From: CBFGWV01 sp965652545
Lineage (GTDB): Bacteria > Pseudomonadota > Gammaproteobacteria > Competibacterales > Competibacteraceae
Length of the DNA stretch: 11,824 nucleotides
Reading direction: 5' to 3'
NCBI GenBank assembly: GCA_965652545.1
Contig: CBFGWV010000152.1
Location: 1 to 11,824 of the forward strand
Part shown: positions 5,835 through 11,824 of the stretch, piece after piece
How the letters are laid out: every line of letters starts with the position of its first letter
How positions within the stretch are numbered: the stretch's first letter is position 1
Notes under the pieces: model-generated
Database searches by the model: none
Told to the model about the DNA's origin: nothing
The model's input: only the letters and a program-made list of their open reading frames with translations
Position numbers and translations under genes: made by a program

Positions 5835-7022
5835 TCAGCGCTTGCGCGCCGACCAGCGTTCGATCCAGGCGGGGACCGCATCGTCGGCCATGGGGCGGGC
5901 GATGACACCGCCCAAGGCCAGGTCACAGCCGATCTTCCACAGCAAGGCGAAGGTCGGCTTATCCTCCACACCTTCGGCCAGGGTAGTGAGGTTGAGTGTC
6001 TTCGCCAACTCGATCACCGACTGGATGACGGCGTAGGTGCCCGACGAGGCGGTCATCTCCTGAACGAAGCCCTTGCCGATGCGTACTTGTGAGAACGGCA
6101 GCCGCGAGAGCTCACGCAGCGAGGCGTGGCCGGTGCCGAAATCGTCGATAGCCAGTTGAAAGCCTTTGACCCGCAGGCGGGTGAGGGTGTCCAGGGCGTC
6201 GGTGGAGTGTTGGGCCTCGATGCTGTCGCTGATATTGAGCACCACCGACGAGGGCGCGATCTTGCGTCCGCGGCAACTGGTGGCCAGGTCGTCGGCAAAC
6301 GCGCCGCGCTCCAGGCTGCGTGCGGAGATGCCGATACCCAGGGTGAGGTCTTTTCCCGCCGCGAAGCGGCTAAAGCCCTCCAGCGCCTCACGCACCGTCA
6401 GCGTGGTGAGCTCTTCCAGCAGCGGCAGCCGCGCGGCCGAGGGTAGAAAGCGCTCCGGCGGCAGCATGCCGAGCAAGGGGTGGTCCCAGTGCAGCATCGC
6501 ATCGAACCCGACCAGTGCACGGGTGGCCAGGGCGATACGGGGTTGATACTTGAGCTTCAGCTCGTGCTGCGCCAGGGCATTGGCGAGGCTGGTTTCTTCG
6601 GCAACGAATTCCTCGACGGCGGGCTGAGCGGTGTCATGCGCGGGCGATTCGCTGGTCAACAGGGCACTGAGCGTGGCCATGGTGAACGGTTTGGGCAGCA
6701 CGCCGAGGATTCGCAGACCCCGCGCCGCCCCTGCGCGGCTGGCTGAGTCCAAGACCTGCCGTCCCATGCCGCTGGTGACGATGACTTGTGCCTGTGAGCC
6801 GCCCACCGACAGTAGTTGCAGCACCTCGACCCCATCCAGCCCCGGCATGGCCAAGTCGACCACGATGTGGGTGGGCGACCAGGCACGGTTGGTGGCGAAG
6901 AAGTCGTGCGCGTGTTCGGACGTCTTCACCTCGAAGCCCAAGCGTTCGGCCATGTGGGCCAGTGTCTGGGCCACGGCCAGGTCGTCTTCCAGGATCAGCA
7001 GCCGTTTTGTGGGTTTGGACAT
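5835..7022 (-). CDS. Response regulator with degenerate EAL domain
   Basis: This 395-residue two-domain protein has an N-terminal receiver (about 6-122) that keeps the acidic pair E12-D13-D14, phosphoacceptor D56 (V-V-D-L-A-M-P), T83 and K111 (L-P-K-P-F). Its C-terminal half (about 147-380) is an EAL fold, the c-di-GMP phosphodiesterase family. Most catalytic positions are altered. EAL reads D-A-M (174-176), the metal-binding Asn is G231, and the E of the E-I-T-E motif is N263. KID reads R-I-G (314-316), and the late Q-G is L-G (370-371). D-D-F-G-T-G (293-298) and A-E-G-V-E (349-353) remain. It is probably not an active phosphodiesterase; binding of c-di-GMP or a protein partner is more likely. 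GGAG lies about 10 nt before the ATG. No cognate kinase is nearby. Confidence 0.9.
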   Translation of the reverse strand: MSKPTKRLLILEDDLAVAQTLAHMAERLGFEVKTSEHAHDFFATNRAWSPTHIVVDLAMPGLDGVEVLQLLSVGGSQAQVIVTSGMGRQVLDSASRAGAARGLRILGVLPKPFTMATLSALLTSESPAHDTAQPAVEEFVAEETSLANALAQHELKLKYQPRIALATRALVGFDAMLHWDHPLLGMLPPERFLPSAARLPLLEELTTLTVREALEGFSRFAAGKDLTLGIGISARSLERGAFADDLATSCRGRKIAPSSVVLNISDSIEAQHSTDALDTLTRLRVKGFQLAIDDFGTGHASLRELSRLPFSQVRIGKGFVQEMTASSGTYAVIQSVIELAKTLNLTTLAEGVEDKPTFALLWKIGCDLALGGVIARPMADDAVPAWIERWSARKR

Positions 7023-7159
7023 CCGGGCGATTCTCCATGGGCGTCGGTGTTGTCGTTATGGCGCGCAGGTGATCGGCCCCCCGCCCGCTTTTTTTGTACA
7101 GGAATCATAGGCCAGCGTCGCGATCAATTCGGCATTGCCGCGTTGCATGTTACGGACGC
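7023..7159. promoter_or_regulatory. Leader region of the REC-EAL gene
   Basis: This 137-bp gap separates the MocR gene stop from the REC-EAL start on the minus strand. TATGAT on the minus strand (plus-strand 7104-7109) matches the -10 consensus at 5 of 6 positions but has no good -35 at 16-18 nt. An A/T homopolymer run lies at 7090-7096. No convincing terminator for the MocR gene was found. Confidence 0.25.
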
Positions 7160-8623
7160 TCAAGTTCGACAGGCTCCCAGGCATTCGGCCAGGCGCCGAA
7201 TCGCACCGTCGATCGCCTCCACGGCAATGGTGCCGTAGCTCATCGCAATGCCGTTCACGCTGGTTGGATCGTCGGCATAGCGGCTGAGCGTCTCCAGACC
7301 GATGCCGGCCGCCGCCGCGCCCGCTGCCAGCCTGTCGGCATCGTGCGAGTCCAGCCGAGCGGCCAGGTGCAGGCCGGCAAGGCCGGGGATCGGCTTGATT
7401 CGATTCCCGGCGTAGCGCTCCAAGGCCGCCAGCAAGGCCCGGCGCCGTTGCTCGTAGACACTGCGCATCTTGCGCACGTGCCGCGCCAGGTGGCCTTCGG
7501 CGATGAAGGCCGCCAACGTCTCCTGCGCCAGGATAGGCACATGCCAGTCCATTAGCTGTCTGGCGCTCAGCAAGGCCGGCCGCGCCCAGGGCGGCGCGAC
7601 GACGAAGCCGATGCGCAAGGCGGGGAACAGGCTCTTGGAGAAGGTGCCGACATAGAACACCGAGCCGGCACGGTCCAGCGTCTGCAAGGCATCCAGCGGT
7701 CGGCCGCCGAAGCGGAACTCGCCGTCGTAATCGTCCTCGATCACCACCGCGTTGCGGGCGCGGGCCACCGCCAGCAGGGCGCTGCGGCGCGCCGCCGACA
7801 GTGCGACGCCCGTGGGGTACTGGTGCGACGGCGTCACGCAGACAACGTCCACATCGGCCGGCAAGCGATCCACCCGCAAACCTTCGCTGTCCACCGGCAC
7901 CGGGACGATACGCGCCCCGCAGGCGGCGAAGGCCATACGCAGCGGCGGGTAACCGGGGTCTTCCGTCGCGACGACCGTGCGCCCGGCGGTGACCAGAACC
8001 CGTGCCAGCAGATCGAAGGCTTGCTGCGCACCGGCGGTGACGATGATGTCATCCGGCTCGCAGGCCACCGCCCGCGCAAAGGCCACGTGGCCGGCGATGG
8101 CCGTGCGCAGGGCCGGCTGTCCGGCGGCCGGCCCATAGATGGCCGGCTGGCGGGCCAGCTCGCGCACGGCGCGGACCGACAGGCGACGCCAACACTGGGC
8201 ATCGAAATGGGCGAGCTCCGGCAGGCCCAAACGCAGATCATACTGAAACGACAGGCCCGGACTGGTGGCGAGCAGGGCGGGCTGTTCGCGCCAGAACGCG
8301 TTGAGGCGCGAATCCGGCGTCAATGCCCGCGGCGCTGCCTGGCGAGGGCGCGGCACATTGGCCGCGACAAAGGTCCCGCTGCCGGTGCGCGCTTCCAGGT
8401 AACCCTCGCCGAGCAGCAGATCATAGGCGGCGATCGCGGTATTTCGCGAAACCCCGAGTCTTTGCGCCAGGGTGCGCGTGGACGGCAGGCGCAGGCCAGA
8501 CGCCAGCCGGCCATCGAGCACCGCTGCCTTCAACTGCGCGTGCAGTGCTTGCAGGATGTGGCGCGAGCCGCGTCGGGGCAGGGCAATGTCCAGCTCGAAT
8601 AGTGGCTCCATAACCGCATCCAT
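7160..8623 (-). CDS. MocR/PdxR-family regulator (GntR wHTH fused to aminotransferase fold)
   Basis: This 487-residue protein has an N-terminal GntR winged helix at about 24-88 (L-R-L-P-S-T-R-T-L-A-Q-R-L-G-V-S-R-N-T, then the wing T-G-S-G-T-F). A fold-type I aminotransferase-like domain fills about 125-485. T-P-S-H-Q-Y-P-T-G (264-272), E-D-D-Y-D-G-E-F (296-303) and the PLP lysine K330 in F-S-K-S-L are all intact, so it should bind PLP. Family members (GabR, PdxR, TauR) use PLP-ligand chemistry to control amine, taurine or vitamin B6 genes and often regulate a divergent gene. Here the divergent neighbour is a glycosyltransferase, an unusual partner, so the true target may lie elsewhere. AGAGG, 7 nt before the ATG at 8623, supports this start; ATG at 8611 is an alternative. 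Confidence 0.9.
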   Translation of the reverse strand: MDAVMEPLFELDIALPRRGSRHILQALHAQLKAAVLDGRLASGLRLPSTRTLAQRLGVSRNTAIAAYDLLLGEGYLEARTGSGTFVAANVPRPRQAAPRALTPDSRLNAFWREQPALLATSPGLSFQYDLRLGLPELAHFDAQCWRRLSVRAVRELARQPAIYGPAAGQPALRTAIAGHVAFARAVACEPDDIIVTAGAQQAFDLLARVLVTAGRTVVATEDPGYPPLRMAFAACGARIVPVPVDSEGLRVDRLPADVDVVCVTPSHQYPTGVALSAARRSALLAVARARNAVVIEDDYDGEFRFGGRPLDALQTLDRAGSVFYVGTFSKSLFPALRIGFVVAPPWARPALLSARQLMDWHVPILAQETLAAFIAEGHLARHVRKMRSVYEQRRRALLAALERYAGNRIKPIPGLAGLHLAARLDSHDADRLAAGAAAAGIGLETLSRYADDPTSVNGIAMSYGTIAVEAIDGAIRRLAECLGACRT

Positions 8624-8640
8624 TCATGGGCCTCTGGAAG

Positions 8641-8676
8641 ATCCACAGTTAAGCGCAACTTGGCAGTATCCACCAG
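8641..8676. promoter_or_regulatory. Candidate MocR operator (direct repeats)
   Basis: In the 84-bp gap between the MocR gene and the divergent GT9 gene, ATCCACAG (8641-8648) and ATCCACCAG (8668-8676) form a direct repeat with starts 27 bp apart. MocR-family proteins such as GabR are known to bind short direct repeats in divergent promoters, so this is a candidate autoregulatory site. The repeat core is only 6-7 bp and could be chance. Confidence 0.3.
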
Positions 8677-8707
8677 CGCGCCGGCGGCTTGATGCAGATC
8701 AGCGTCG

Positions 8708-9802
8708 ATGAGCGGGCCGTACCTCAAGCTACCATCAATACCAAGGGCATCATCCGAATTGCCCGTGTTCGCTCAGCACGTTGCTATGCACGATACATTT
8801 GTGGGTCTGCCGCAGGGGAGGGCGGGGCTTCCGGAGCCCGGCGCGGCGTTGTTGGTCCAGCCCTTGCCCGGTATTGGCGACATGATCTGGCACTTGCCGG
8901 CCATTCAGTGTCTGGCCGCGAGGACGGGCAGGCCGGTGTGGGTGCTGACCAAGCGCCGATCGGCCGCACAGGAGCTGTTGCGAACCGAGCCGGCGGTCGC
9001 CGGTGTGATCTGGCTGGCGCGCAATCCCGGGCAGCACGATGGCGTGCTCGGGCTTTGGCGGCTGGCGCAGACCCTGCGCCAGGGCCGCTTCGCCAGCGCC
9101 TGGGTACTGCACGGGTCGGGACGCTACGCCCTGGCCGCTGCACTGGCGGGTATTGGGCAGCGGTATGGCTACGGCGGCGCCGGTGCGCGCTGGCTCACAC
9201 ACCCTTCGCCGCTGACAGCCGAGGACTGTCGTCTCCACCCGGTAGACAAAGCGGCCATGTTCTTTCAACGGCTTGGCCTGGGGCCGATCGCCGCCGAGCC
9301 GCGGTTGTCGGTCTCGGACATCGCGCGGGCTCGTGTCGTCGCCCGACTGGGCGCGCGGCGAGGGCGGCTGGTGCTTGGGATCGGGTCCAGCGATCCGCGT
9401 AAACAGTGGGGCGATGAGCGTTTCACGGCACTCATCGGCCGTCTGGATCCAGCGGCGTTCCGCCAGATCGTCGTGGTCGGTGGACCGGCGGAGCGCGAGA
9501 TGGCTGTACGGATCGCCGCCAACGCCTCGAGAGCGGTCGTCAATGCCATCGGCTGGCCGCTGGACGACGTCGCTGCTGTGCTCGCGGGTGCCGATGTGTA
9601 CATCGGCAACGACACCGGCGTGCTCAACATGGCCGCAGCGGTCGGGTGCCGGGCACTGGGCCTGTTCGGCAACTCGCCGCCACTGACCCATTCGACGTAC
9701 ATCCACGCTGTCCGGCCTCCGCGGGGTTGTGTCGGTATGGGGGCCATTTCAGTGGATGCTGTGGTGTCCTTGCTCGACCATCCTCTGTTGGCGCACGCCT
9801 GA
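8708..9802 (+). CDS. Glycosyltransferase family 9 (heptosyltransferase-like)
   Basis: This frame of up to 364 residues has the two-domain GT-B layout of GT9. The N-terminal loop P-L-P-G-I-G-D is at 52-58, and the C-domain signature G-I-G-S-S-D-P-R-K-Q-W is at 224-234. The nucleotide-sugar binding motif G-N-D-T-G-V-L-N-M-A-A-A is at 300-311, where many heptosyltransferases have His in place of Asn. GT9 enzymes transfer heptose or related sugars from ADP-sugars to lipopolysaccharide core or other surface glycans at the inner face of the cytoplasmic membrane. No other LPS gene is adjacent, so the acceptor is unknown. The start is uncertain: neither ATG 8708 nor ATG 8786 has a clear ribosome binding site, and recognisable similarity begins only near residue 46, so 8786 is equally plausible. 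Confidence 0.85.
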   Translation: MSGPYLKLPSIPRASSELPVFAQHVAMHDTFVGLPQGRAGLPEPGAALLVQPLPGIGDMIWHLPAIQCLAARTGRPVWVLTKRRSAAQELLRTEPAVAGVIWLARNPGQHDGVLGLWRLAQTLRQGRFASAWVLHGSGRYALAAALAGIGQRYGYGGAGARWLTHPSPLTAEDCRLHPVDKAAMFFQRLGLGPIAAEPRLSVSDIARARVVARLGARRGRLVLGIGSSDPRKQWGDERFTALIGRLDPAAFRQIVVVGGPAEREMAVRIAANASRAVVNAIGWPLDDVAAVLAGADVYIGNDTGVLNMAAAVGCRALGLFGNSPPLTHSTYIHAVRPPRGCVGMGAISVDAVVSLLDHPLLAHA

Positions 9803-9884
9803 TACCCCAGGGGGCGTTGCTTGACGGGGCACGGCATAAGCCCGTAATTTACCGATGAGTTTATTAACCGTCTGGTAAGTCGAC
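9803..9884. promoter_or_regulatory. Candidate promoter and operator of the ArsR-type operon
   Basis: TTGACG (9821-9826) and TAATTT (9845-9850) are 18 nt apart and could form a sigma-70 promoter for the downstream operon. The -10 match is poor (3 of 6). An AT-rich imperfect palindrome, AATTTAC (9846-9852) with GTTTATT (9859-9865), overlaps the proposed start site. It is placed as expected for an ArsR-type repressor operator. A weak G/C hairpin at about 9824-9845 could instead end the GT9 transcript. Confidence 0.35.
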
Positions 9885-10235
9885 ATGCCTCCCGACCACC
9901 TCAGTACCACGTTCTCCGCATTGGCCGACCCCACCCGGCGCGCCATTCTTGCGCGCCTGACCCAAGGCGAGGCGGCGGTCACCGAGCTGGCCGAGCCCTT
10001 CGCCATGACCTTGCCGGCCATCTCCAAGCACTTGAAAGTACTCGAGCGCGCCGGCTTGATTACACGCAGTCGCGACGCGCAGTGGCGGCCGTGCCGGCTC
10101 GAGGCCGGCCCGCTGAGGGATGTCGCCGCCTGGGTGGACGAGTACCGGCGGTTCTGGGAGCAAAGCCTGAATCGGCTCGAAGACTACCTGCACGAACTGC
10201 AAGCCAAGGAGGCTCCGCATGGCTCCAATACCTAG
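9885..10235 (+). CDS. ArsR-family winged-helix repressor
   Basis: This 116-residue protein is a typical ArsR/SdpR-like regulator. F-S-A-L-A-D-P-T-R-R-A-I-L is at 10-22, and the helix-turn-helix spans about 32-58, with recognition helix L-P-A-I-S-K-H-L-K-V-L-E-R-A-G-L-I. The wing follows at about 59-73. It lacks the Cys-rich metal site of ArsR/SmtB, so metal sensing is unlikely. Its gene overlaps the next by 17 nt. ArsR genes of this subtype are commonly paired with AHSA1/SRPBCC genes, and it probably represses its own operon. The ribosome binding site (GGTAAG) is weak. Confidence 0.9.
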   Translation: MPPDHLSTTFSALADPTRRAILARLTQGEAAVTELAEPFAMTLPAISKHLKVLERAGLITRSRDAQWRPCRLEAGPLRDVAAWVDEYRRFWEQSLNRLEDYLHELQAKEAPHGSNT

Positions 10236-10713
10236 CACCGAGGCCGCGCCGCCAGCACGTGTGCTGACCCTCACCCGCCTGCTGGATGCCCCGCCCAGCT
10301 TGGTATTCGAGGTGTGGACACGGCCCGAACATCTGGCCCGCTGGTGGGGGCCGAAGGACTTCATCTCACCCTTTCAGCAGATGGACGCCCGCCCGGGCGG
10401 CGCCTACCGTATCGGCATCCGCTCGCCCGAGGGTGTCGACTACGTCATGCACGGCGTCTTTCGCGAGGTGGTCGAACCGCGGCGCTTGGTGTTCACCTTC
10501 GCGTGGGACGAGGAAGACAGTCACGAAACCCTCGTTACGGTGACCTTTGCCGAACACGCCGGCAAGACACTGCTGATGTTCCAGCAGGCTGTGTTCCGGT
10601 CGGTGGACGAACGCGACTCGCACGAGGGCGGTTGGCGCGAATGCCTGGAACGTCTCGCCGCTTACTTGGAAACCCTATGCCCCCCTGTCATGCCAACACG
10701 GAGTGCCCAATGA
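10219..10713 (+). CDS. AHSA1-type SRPBCC domain protein
   Basis: This 164-residue protein has a single START-like SRPBCC (AHSA1, Aha1 C-terminal-like) fold. Diagnostic segments are L-L-D-A-P-P-S-L-V-F-E-V-W (21-33), R-W-W-G-P (41-45), G-G-A-Y-R-I (60-65), and the C-terminal H-E-G-G-W-R-E-C-L-E-R-L motif (135-146). The fold makes a hydrophobic cavity for small ligands. The ligand is not known, and bacterial members are not established Hsp90 co-chaperones. AAGGAGG (10205-10211) inside the end of the ArsR gene drives the start. The stop overlaps the next start as ATGA, so all three genes are probably translationally coupled. Confidence 0.9.
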   Translation: MAPIPSTEAAPPARVLTLTRLLDAPPSLVFEVWTRPEHLARWWGPKDFISPFQQMDARPGGAYRIGIRSPEGVDYVMHGVFREVVEPRRLVFTFAWDEEDSHETLVTVTFAEHAGKTLLMFQQAVFRSVDERDSHEGGWRECLERLAAYLETLCPPVMPTRSAQ

Positions 10714-11054
10714 AGTACCTCTGTCTGGTCTACTCGGACGAAAACATCCTGCACAACCACCCCGACAGCCCCAAGGACGCCGAATGCCTGGCCGTCGCCG
10801 AGGCCTGTCAGCGCAGTGGGCGCATGATCGCCGCCGAAGCCCTGCAACCGGTGCGCACCGCCAGCACCGTGCGGGTGCGCAACGGTGAAACGGTCATCAC
10901 CGACGGGCCGTTCGCCGAAACCAAGGAGCAACTGGCCGGCTTCTACCTGATTGAAGCCGACCACGTCGATGAAGCCCTGGAACTGGCGGCCAAAATCCCC
11001 GCCGCCCGCATCGGCAGCGTCGAAGTGCGGCCCGTGCGAGAGCTTCAACCTTAG
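10710..11054 (+). CDS. YCII-related DGPF-domain protein
   Basis: This 114-residue protein has the ferredoxin-like YCII/DGPF fold. It starts M-K-Y-L-C-L-V-Y, carries the defining D-G-P-F-A-E-T-K-E motif at 65-73 followed by G-F-Y-L-I-E, and ends with the family's G-S-V-E-V-R-P-V segment. The biochemical role is not firmly established; such proteins often lie beside ECF sigma factors or ArsR-SRPBCC pairs. The start ATG shares bases with the previous TGA, and GGAG lies 6-7 nt upstream within the preceding gene. The longer frame to 10314 is only open reading through the SRPBCC gene. No sigma factor gene follows here. Confidence 0.9.
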   Translation: MKYLCLVYSDENILHNHPDSPKDAECLAVAEACQRSGRMIAAEALQPVRTASTVRVRNGETVITDGPFAETKEQLAGFYLIEADHVDEALELAAKIPAARIGSVEVRPVRELQP

Positions 11055-11097
11055 GAAGGTGTCGGGGGCTCTGAGCGGCTCGCCTCCCGCAAGCCCC

Positions 11098-11206
11098 GGC
11101 ACCTGTAGGAGCCCTGCCCTCAGGGCGATTGCCCGATGCCGGCACACTCCCGGAACTTTGCGCCTCAACCGGACCCATTGCGCGCAGGAGCCCATCCACG
11201 GGTGCC
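11098..11206. repeat. Composite REP element, copy 2 (inverted, partly decayed)
   Basis: This is the counterpart of the 2651-2760 element in opposite orientation. The plus-strand unit starts with GTAG (11105-11108) and has stem GCCCTG/CAGGGC (11111-11116 with 11121-11126). It is identical over 35 nt (11105-11139) to the reverse complement of 2719-2753. The second unit (about 11180-11206) is degraded: its CTAC is CCAC (11196-11199) and the stem is lost through a small deletion, but the outer GGTGCC end is kept. Total length is 109 bp against 110 bp. It separates the DGPF gene from the next SRPBCC gene. Confidence 0.75.
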
Positions 11207-11250
11207 GACGCCGGGGTGATGGCAGTCGTCACGGCATGGAGCCGTTTGCA

Positions 11251-11280
11251 CTGACCTTGCGAAGCAAACAACGCTACAGT
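11251..11280 (+). promoter_or_regulatory. Weak candidate promoter for the terminal SRPBCC gene
   Basis: CTGACC (11251-11256) and TACAGT (11275-11280) are separated by 18 nt and match consensus at 4 of 6 positions each. The predicted start near 11287 would leave a leader of about 26 nt before the ATG at 11313. The presence of REP DNA between this gene and the operon upstream makes a separate promoter plausible. Confidence 0.3.
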
Positions 11281-11312
11281 GCGTCGTCGCCAGTGTCGCA
11301 AAGGAGTGTTCC

Positions 11313-11824
11313 ATGCTCGCCGTCGTCGTGATTGCCGTCATCGCCGCACTGATCGTGGCCGTCCTCGGTTATGCAGCCACCCGGCCGGACACCTTCCGCA
11401 TCCAGCGGCAGACCACGATCAACGCCCCGCCCGAGCGCGTCTTCGACTACCTCGACGACTTCCGCCGTTGGGGCGCCTGGTCGCCCTGGGAAGCCATGGA
11501 CCCCACCATGTCCCGAACCCACACCGGCGCCCCCAGCGGCGTCGGTGCCGTTTACGCCTGGGACGGCAACAAGAAGGTCGGCCGCGGGCGTATGGAGATC
11601 ATCGAATCCATACCGCCATCGAGTCTGCGGGTAAAGCTGGATTTCCTCAAACCGTTCGAAGCCCACAACACCGCCGAATTCAGTTTGCAGGGCAAGGGTG
11701 ATACCACCCACATCACCTGGGCCATGACCGGCCCCAGCCCCTACGTGATGAGGGTCATGACCTTGTTCTTCAGCATGGACAGTATGGTGGGCAAGGACTT
11801 CGAGGCCGGGCTGGCCAATCTCAA
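11313..11824 (+). CDS. SRPBCC (polyketide cyclase-like) protein with N-terminal membrane helix, partial
   Basis: The frame from ATG 11313 stays open to the window end, giving 170 residues without a stop. Residues 2-20 are a single hydrophobic helix (V, I, A and L rich), which predicts an inner-membrane anchor or uncleaved signal. The rest is an SRPBCC domain with I-N-A-P-P-E-R-V-F (36-44), W-S-P-W-E-A-M-D-P (56-64), and the C-terminal K-D-F-E-A-G-L-A-N-L (161-170), which in relatives lies close to the end. So little of the protein is probably missing. AAAGGAG (11300-11306) sits 6 nt before the start. The function and ligand are unknown. It belongs to a different SRPBCC subfamily from the AHSA1-type protein upstream. 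Confidence 0.88.
   Translation, partial: MLAVVVIAVIAALIVAVLGYAATRPDTFRIQRQTTINAPPERVFDYLDDFRRWGAWSPWEAMDPTMSRTHTGAPSGVGAVYAWDGNKKVGRGRMEIIESIPPSSLRVKLDFLKPFEAHNTAEFSLQGKGDTTHITWAMTGPSPYVMRVMTLFFSMDSMVGKDFEAGLANL

Noticed and set aside
10662..11195. A minus-strand open frame of 177 codons spanning the DGPF gene and REP element
   Set aside because: It is antisense to a gene with a clear DGPF motif, and its N-terminal part is only translated REP sequence. The same peptide-like run appears in the antisense frame at the other REP copy.
9885..11824. The ArsR/SRPBCC/DGPF/SRPBCC cluster as a novel defence or toxin system
   Set aside because: All the families are recognisable and the trio is widely found together. 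No nuclease, toxin or NTPase is present to support a defence role.
1..11824. CRISPR arrays, tRNAs, attachment sites, insertion sequences or a riboswitch
   Set aside because: I scanned by eye for regular spaced repeats, tRNA-like cloverleafs and transposase motifs and found none beyond the REP composites.

Overview
The window is GC-rich (my estimate, in the mid-60s percent) and densely coded. It carries no rRNA, tRNA, phage, transposase or CRISPR features. Several things point to a high-GC proteobacterium, most likely a gammaproteobacterium: a probable dapE start, a 3-hydroxybutyrate oligomer hydrolase, a MocR regulator, a GT9 glycosyltransferase, and REP elements that begin with GTAG. I cannot name the genus from this sequence alone.

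Layout from left to right. The first 50 bases appear to hold the N-terminus of dapE, leaving on the minus strand. An AT-rich divergent control region separates it from a LuxR-type regulator (282-872) whose receiver-like domain lacks the usual acidic residues. Next come a PLP-dependent threonine/serine dehydratase-like enzyme (976-1950) and an overlapping DUF2459 lipoprotein (about 1914-2618), both on the plus strand. A 110-bp composite REP element and a minus-strand terminator fill the convergent gap.

From 2891 to 8623 all genes are on the minus strand. In transcription order they are a MocR/GntR-aminotransferase regulator (8623-7160), a REC-EAL protein with a badly eroded EAL site (7022-5835), a class I methyltransferase probably coupled to it (5824-5159), and a lipoprotein-type 3-hydroxybutyrate oligomer hydrolase (4978-2891).

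To the right of the MocR gene everything is on the plus strand. A lone GT9 (heptosyltransferase-like) gene (8708-9802) is followed by a tight three-gene operon: ArsR-type repressor, AHSA1/SRPBCC protein and YCII/DGPF protein (9885-11054), with stop/start overlaps of 17 and 4 nt. A diverged, inverted copy of the REP composite follows. Then comes a second SRPBCC gene with an N-terminal membrane helix, which runs off the right edge.

The gene content is mostly ordinary housekeeping and accessory metabolism, and I see no convincing undescribed multi-gene system. The points most worth following are the eroded EAL protein coupled to a methyltransferase, the pseudo-receiver LuxR protein, the pair of homologous REP composites, and several short direct repeats with helical spacing in promoter regions.
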